DNA from: Psychroserpens luteus | GTDB lineage: Bacteria > Bacteroidota > Bacteroidia > Flavobacteriales > Flavobacteriaceae | DNA length: 64,000 nt | Assembly (NCBI RefSeq): GCF_015319355.1 | Contig: NZ_JADILU010000002.1 | Coordinates: forward strand, 667,928 to 731,927 | Direction: 5' to 3' | The notes under the pieces: model-generated | The model's database searches: none | Told to the model about the DNA's origin: nothing | The model's input: the letters and a program-made list of their open reading frames with translations, nothing else | Program-made: the position numbers and the translations under genes | In this document: positions 63,730-64,000 of the stretch, in pieces | Layout of the letters: each line of letters begins with the position of its first letter | Numbering within the stretch: position 1 is the first letter of the stretch

Positions 63730-64000
63730 TGACCCGTCCTGAATAAAGGCTACATAATTTTAAACATTATGTACAAAAATGACAAAGTAATTAGACGTTA
63801 CAGCGAACCTTTTAAATTAAAAATCTTAGCTGAACTTACAACAGGTAAACACACAAAGAGTGAACTTTGTAAACTCTATTCTATTGCACCTACAACAGTA
63901 AACGTGTGGATTAAAAAATACAATCGTAAAGACTTAATGAACACCAGAGTAAAAGTGGAAACAAAAGACGAAATATCTAGAATTAAAGCACTTCAAAAAG
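63730..64000 (+). mobile_element. Left end of an IS3-family insertion sequence, cut by the window edge
   Basis: The element appears to begin TGACCCGTCCTGAATAAAGG at 63730, a TG-starting terminal inverted repeat in the style of IS3-family elements, directly after the palindromic element. An orfA frame starts 39 bp later. The right end and orfB are outside the window, so the target duplication cannot be checked. Confidence 0.7.
63769..64000 (+). CDS. IS3-family transposase OrfA (N-terminal part), partial
   Basis: 77 residues visible, truncated by the window edge. The sequence opens MYKNDKVIRRYSEPFKLKI and contains a helix-turn-helix, KSELCKLYSIAPTTVNVWIK, followed by a charged helical region (coiled-coil/leucine-zipper part). 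This is typical of the IS3-family OrfA that binds the inverted repeats. Start at ATG 63769. OrfB with the DDE domain should follow. Confidence 0.85.
   Translation, partial: MYKNDKVIRRYSEPFKLKILAELTTGKHTKSELCKLYSIAPTTVNVWIKKYNRKDLMNTRVKVETKDEISRIKALQK

Noticed and set aside
1-64000. CRISPR array
   Set aside because: No regularly spaced direct repeats of 24-40 bp with unique spacers are visible; the octamer is too short and its spacing irregular.

Overview
The window looks like a chromosomal stretch from a marine-type member of the Flavobacteriaceae (Bacteroidota). It is AT-rich, with Bacteroidota-style -7 boxes (TAnnTTTG) upstream of many genes and few Shine-Dalgarno sites. Family-typical content includes bacillithiol synthase BshA, a GH3/serine-hydrolase fusion, DUF5683, DUF6122, WbqC, two-subunit methylmalonyl-CoA mutase and an LptD carrying the local signal-peptide style. 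I cannot name the genus. Almost everything is conserved core or housekeeping sequence. The clearly mobile part is the last ~0.4 kb, where an IS3-type element begins.

Layout. 1-9.3 kb: a 5'-truncated FAD/NAD(P)-binding protein, a radical SAM + DUF4130 'DNA metabolism' pair, an orphan zincin, a GH3-type acyl-adenylating enzyme, an EEP-family hydrolase, DUF421 and LysE-like membrane proteins, and two small unknowns. 9.3-23.6 kb: a long minus-strand series with bshA, the GH3/beta-lactamase fusion, serB, a YdbS/YdbT-like PH pair, two Fe-S electron-transfer proteins, an MlaD/MCE protein and an N-acetylmuramoyl-L-alanine amidase. 23.7-32.3 kb: plus-strand lptD, ridA, a parvulin isomerase, rsmE, DUF4159, a TrmH-type methyltransferase, an AI-2E transporter and a THUMP-like methyltransferase. 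33.0-33.2 kb: tRNA-Pro(TGG) and tRNA-Arg(TCT) on the minus strand, with a good promoter and terminator. 33.3-44.5 kb: a PQQ-type dehydrogenase and cytochrome c, udk, a DivIC/FtsB-like gene, methylmalonyl-CoA mutase (small and large subunits separated by two lipoprotein genes), a frameshifted membrane gene and an M16 peptidase. 44.7-50.6 kb: parA, parB, DUF5683, dapB, lepB, WbqC and DUF6122. 50.7-56.4 kb: a minus-strand mutL operon with two rhomboids, an EEP hydrolase and two small paralogous membrane proteins; inverted copies of an ~80-bp dispersed repeat flank it. 56.4-63.6 kb: ribH, a TPR protein, recF, a DUF721/DciA-like protein, a penicillin acylase and small unknowns. 63.6-64 kb: a palindromic intergenic element directly abutting the left end of an IS3-family element.

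Functional themes are envelope biogenesis and turnover (LptD, MCE, amidase, GH3 fusion, signal peptidase, penicillin acylase), DNA segregation and repair (ParAB, MutL, RecF, radical SAM pair), RNA modification (RsmE, TrmH-type, SAM methyltransferase) and B12-dependent propionyl/methylmalonyl metabolism.

The most striking non-gene signal is an octamer, TTCCGAAG (reverse complement CTTCGGAA). I count 41 copies by eye, scattered about every 1.5 kb through genes and intergenic DNA in both orientations. About one copy would be expected at this base composition. I know of no described role for it. Other points of note are a DivIC/FtsB-like gene whose membrane helix lies upstream of any canonical start codon, inverted repeats bounding the mutL block, and a MutL whose C-terminal nuclease motif is altered.
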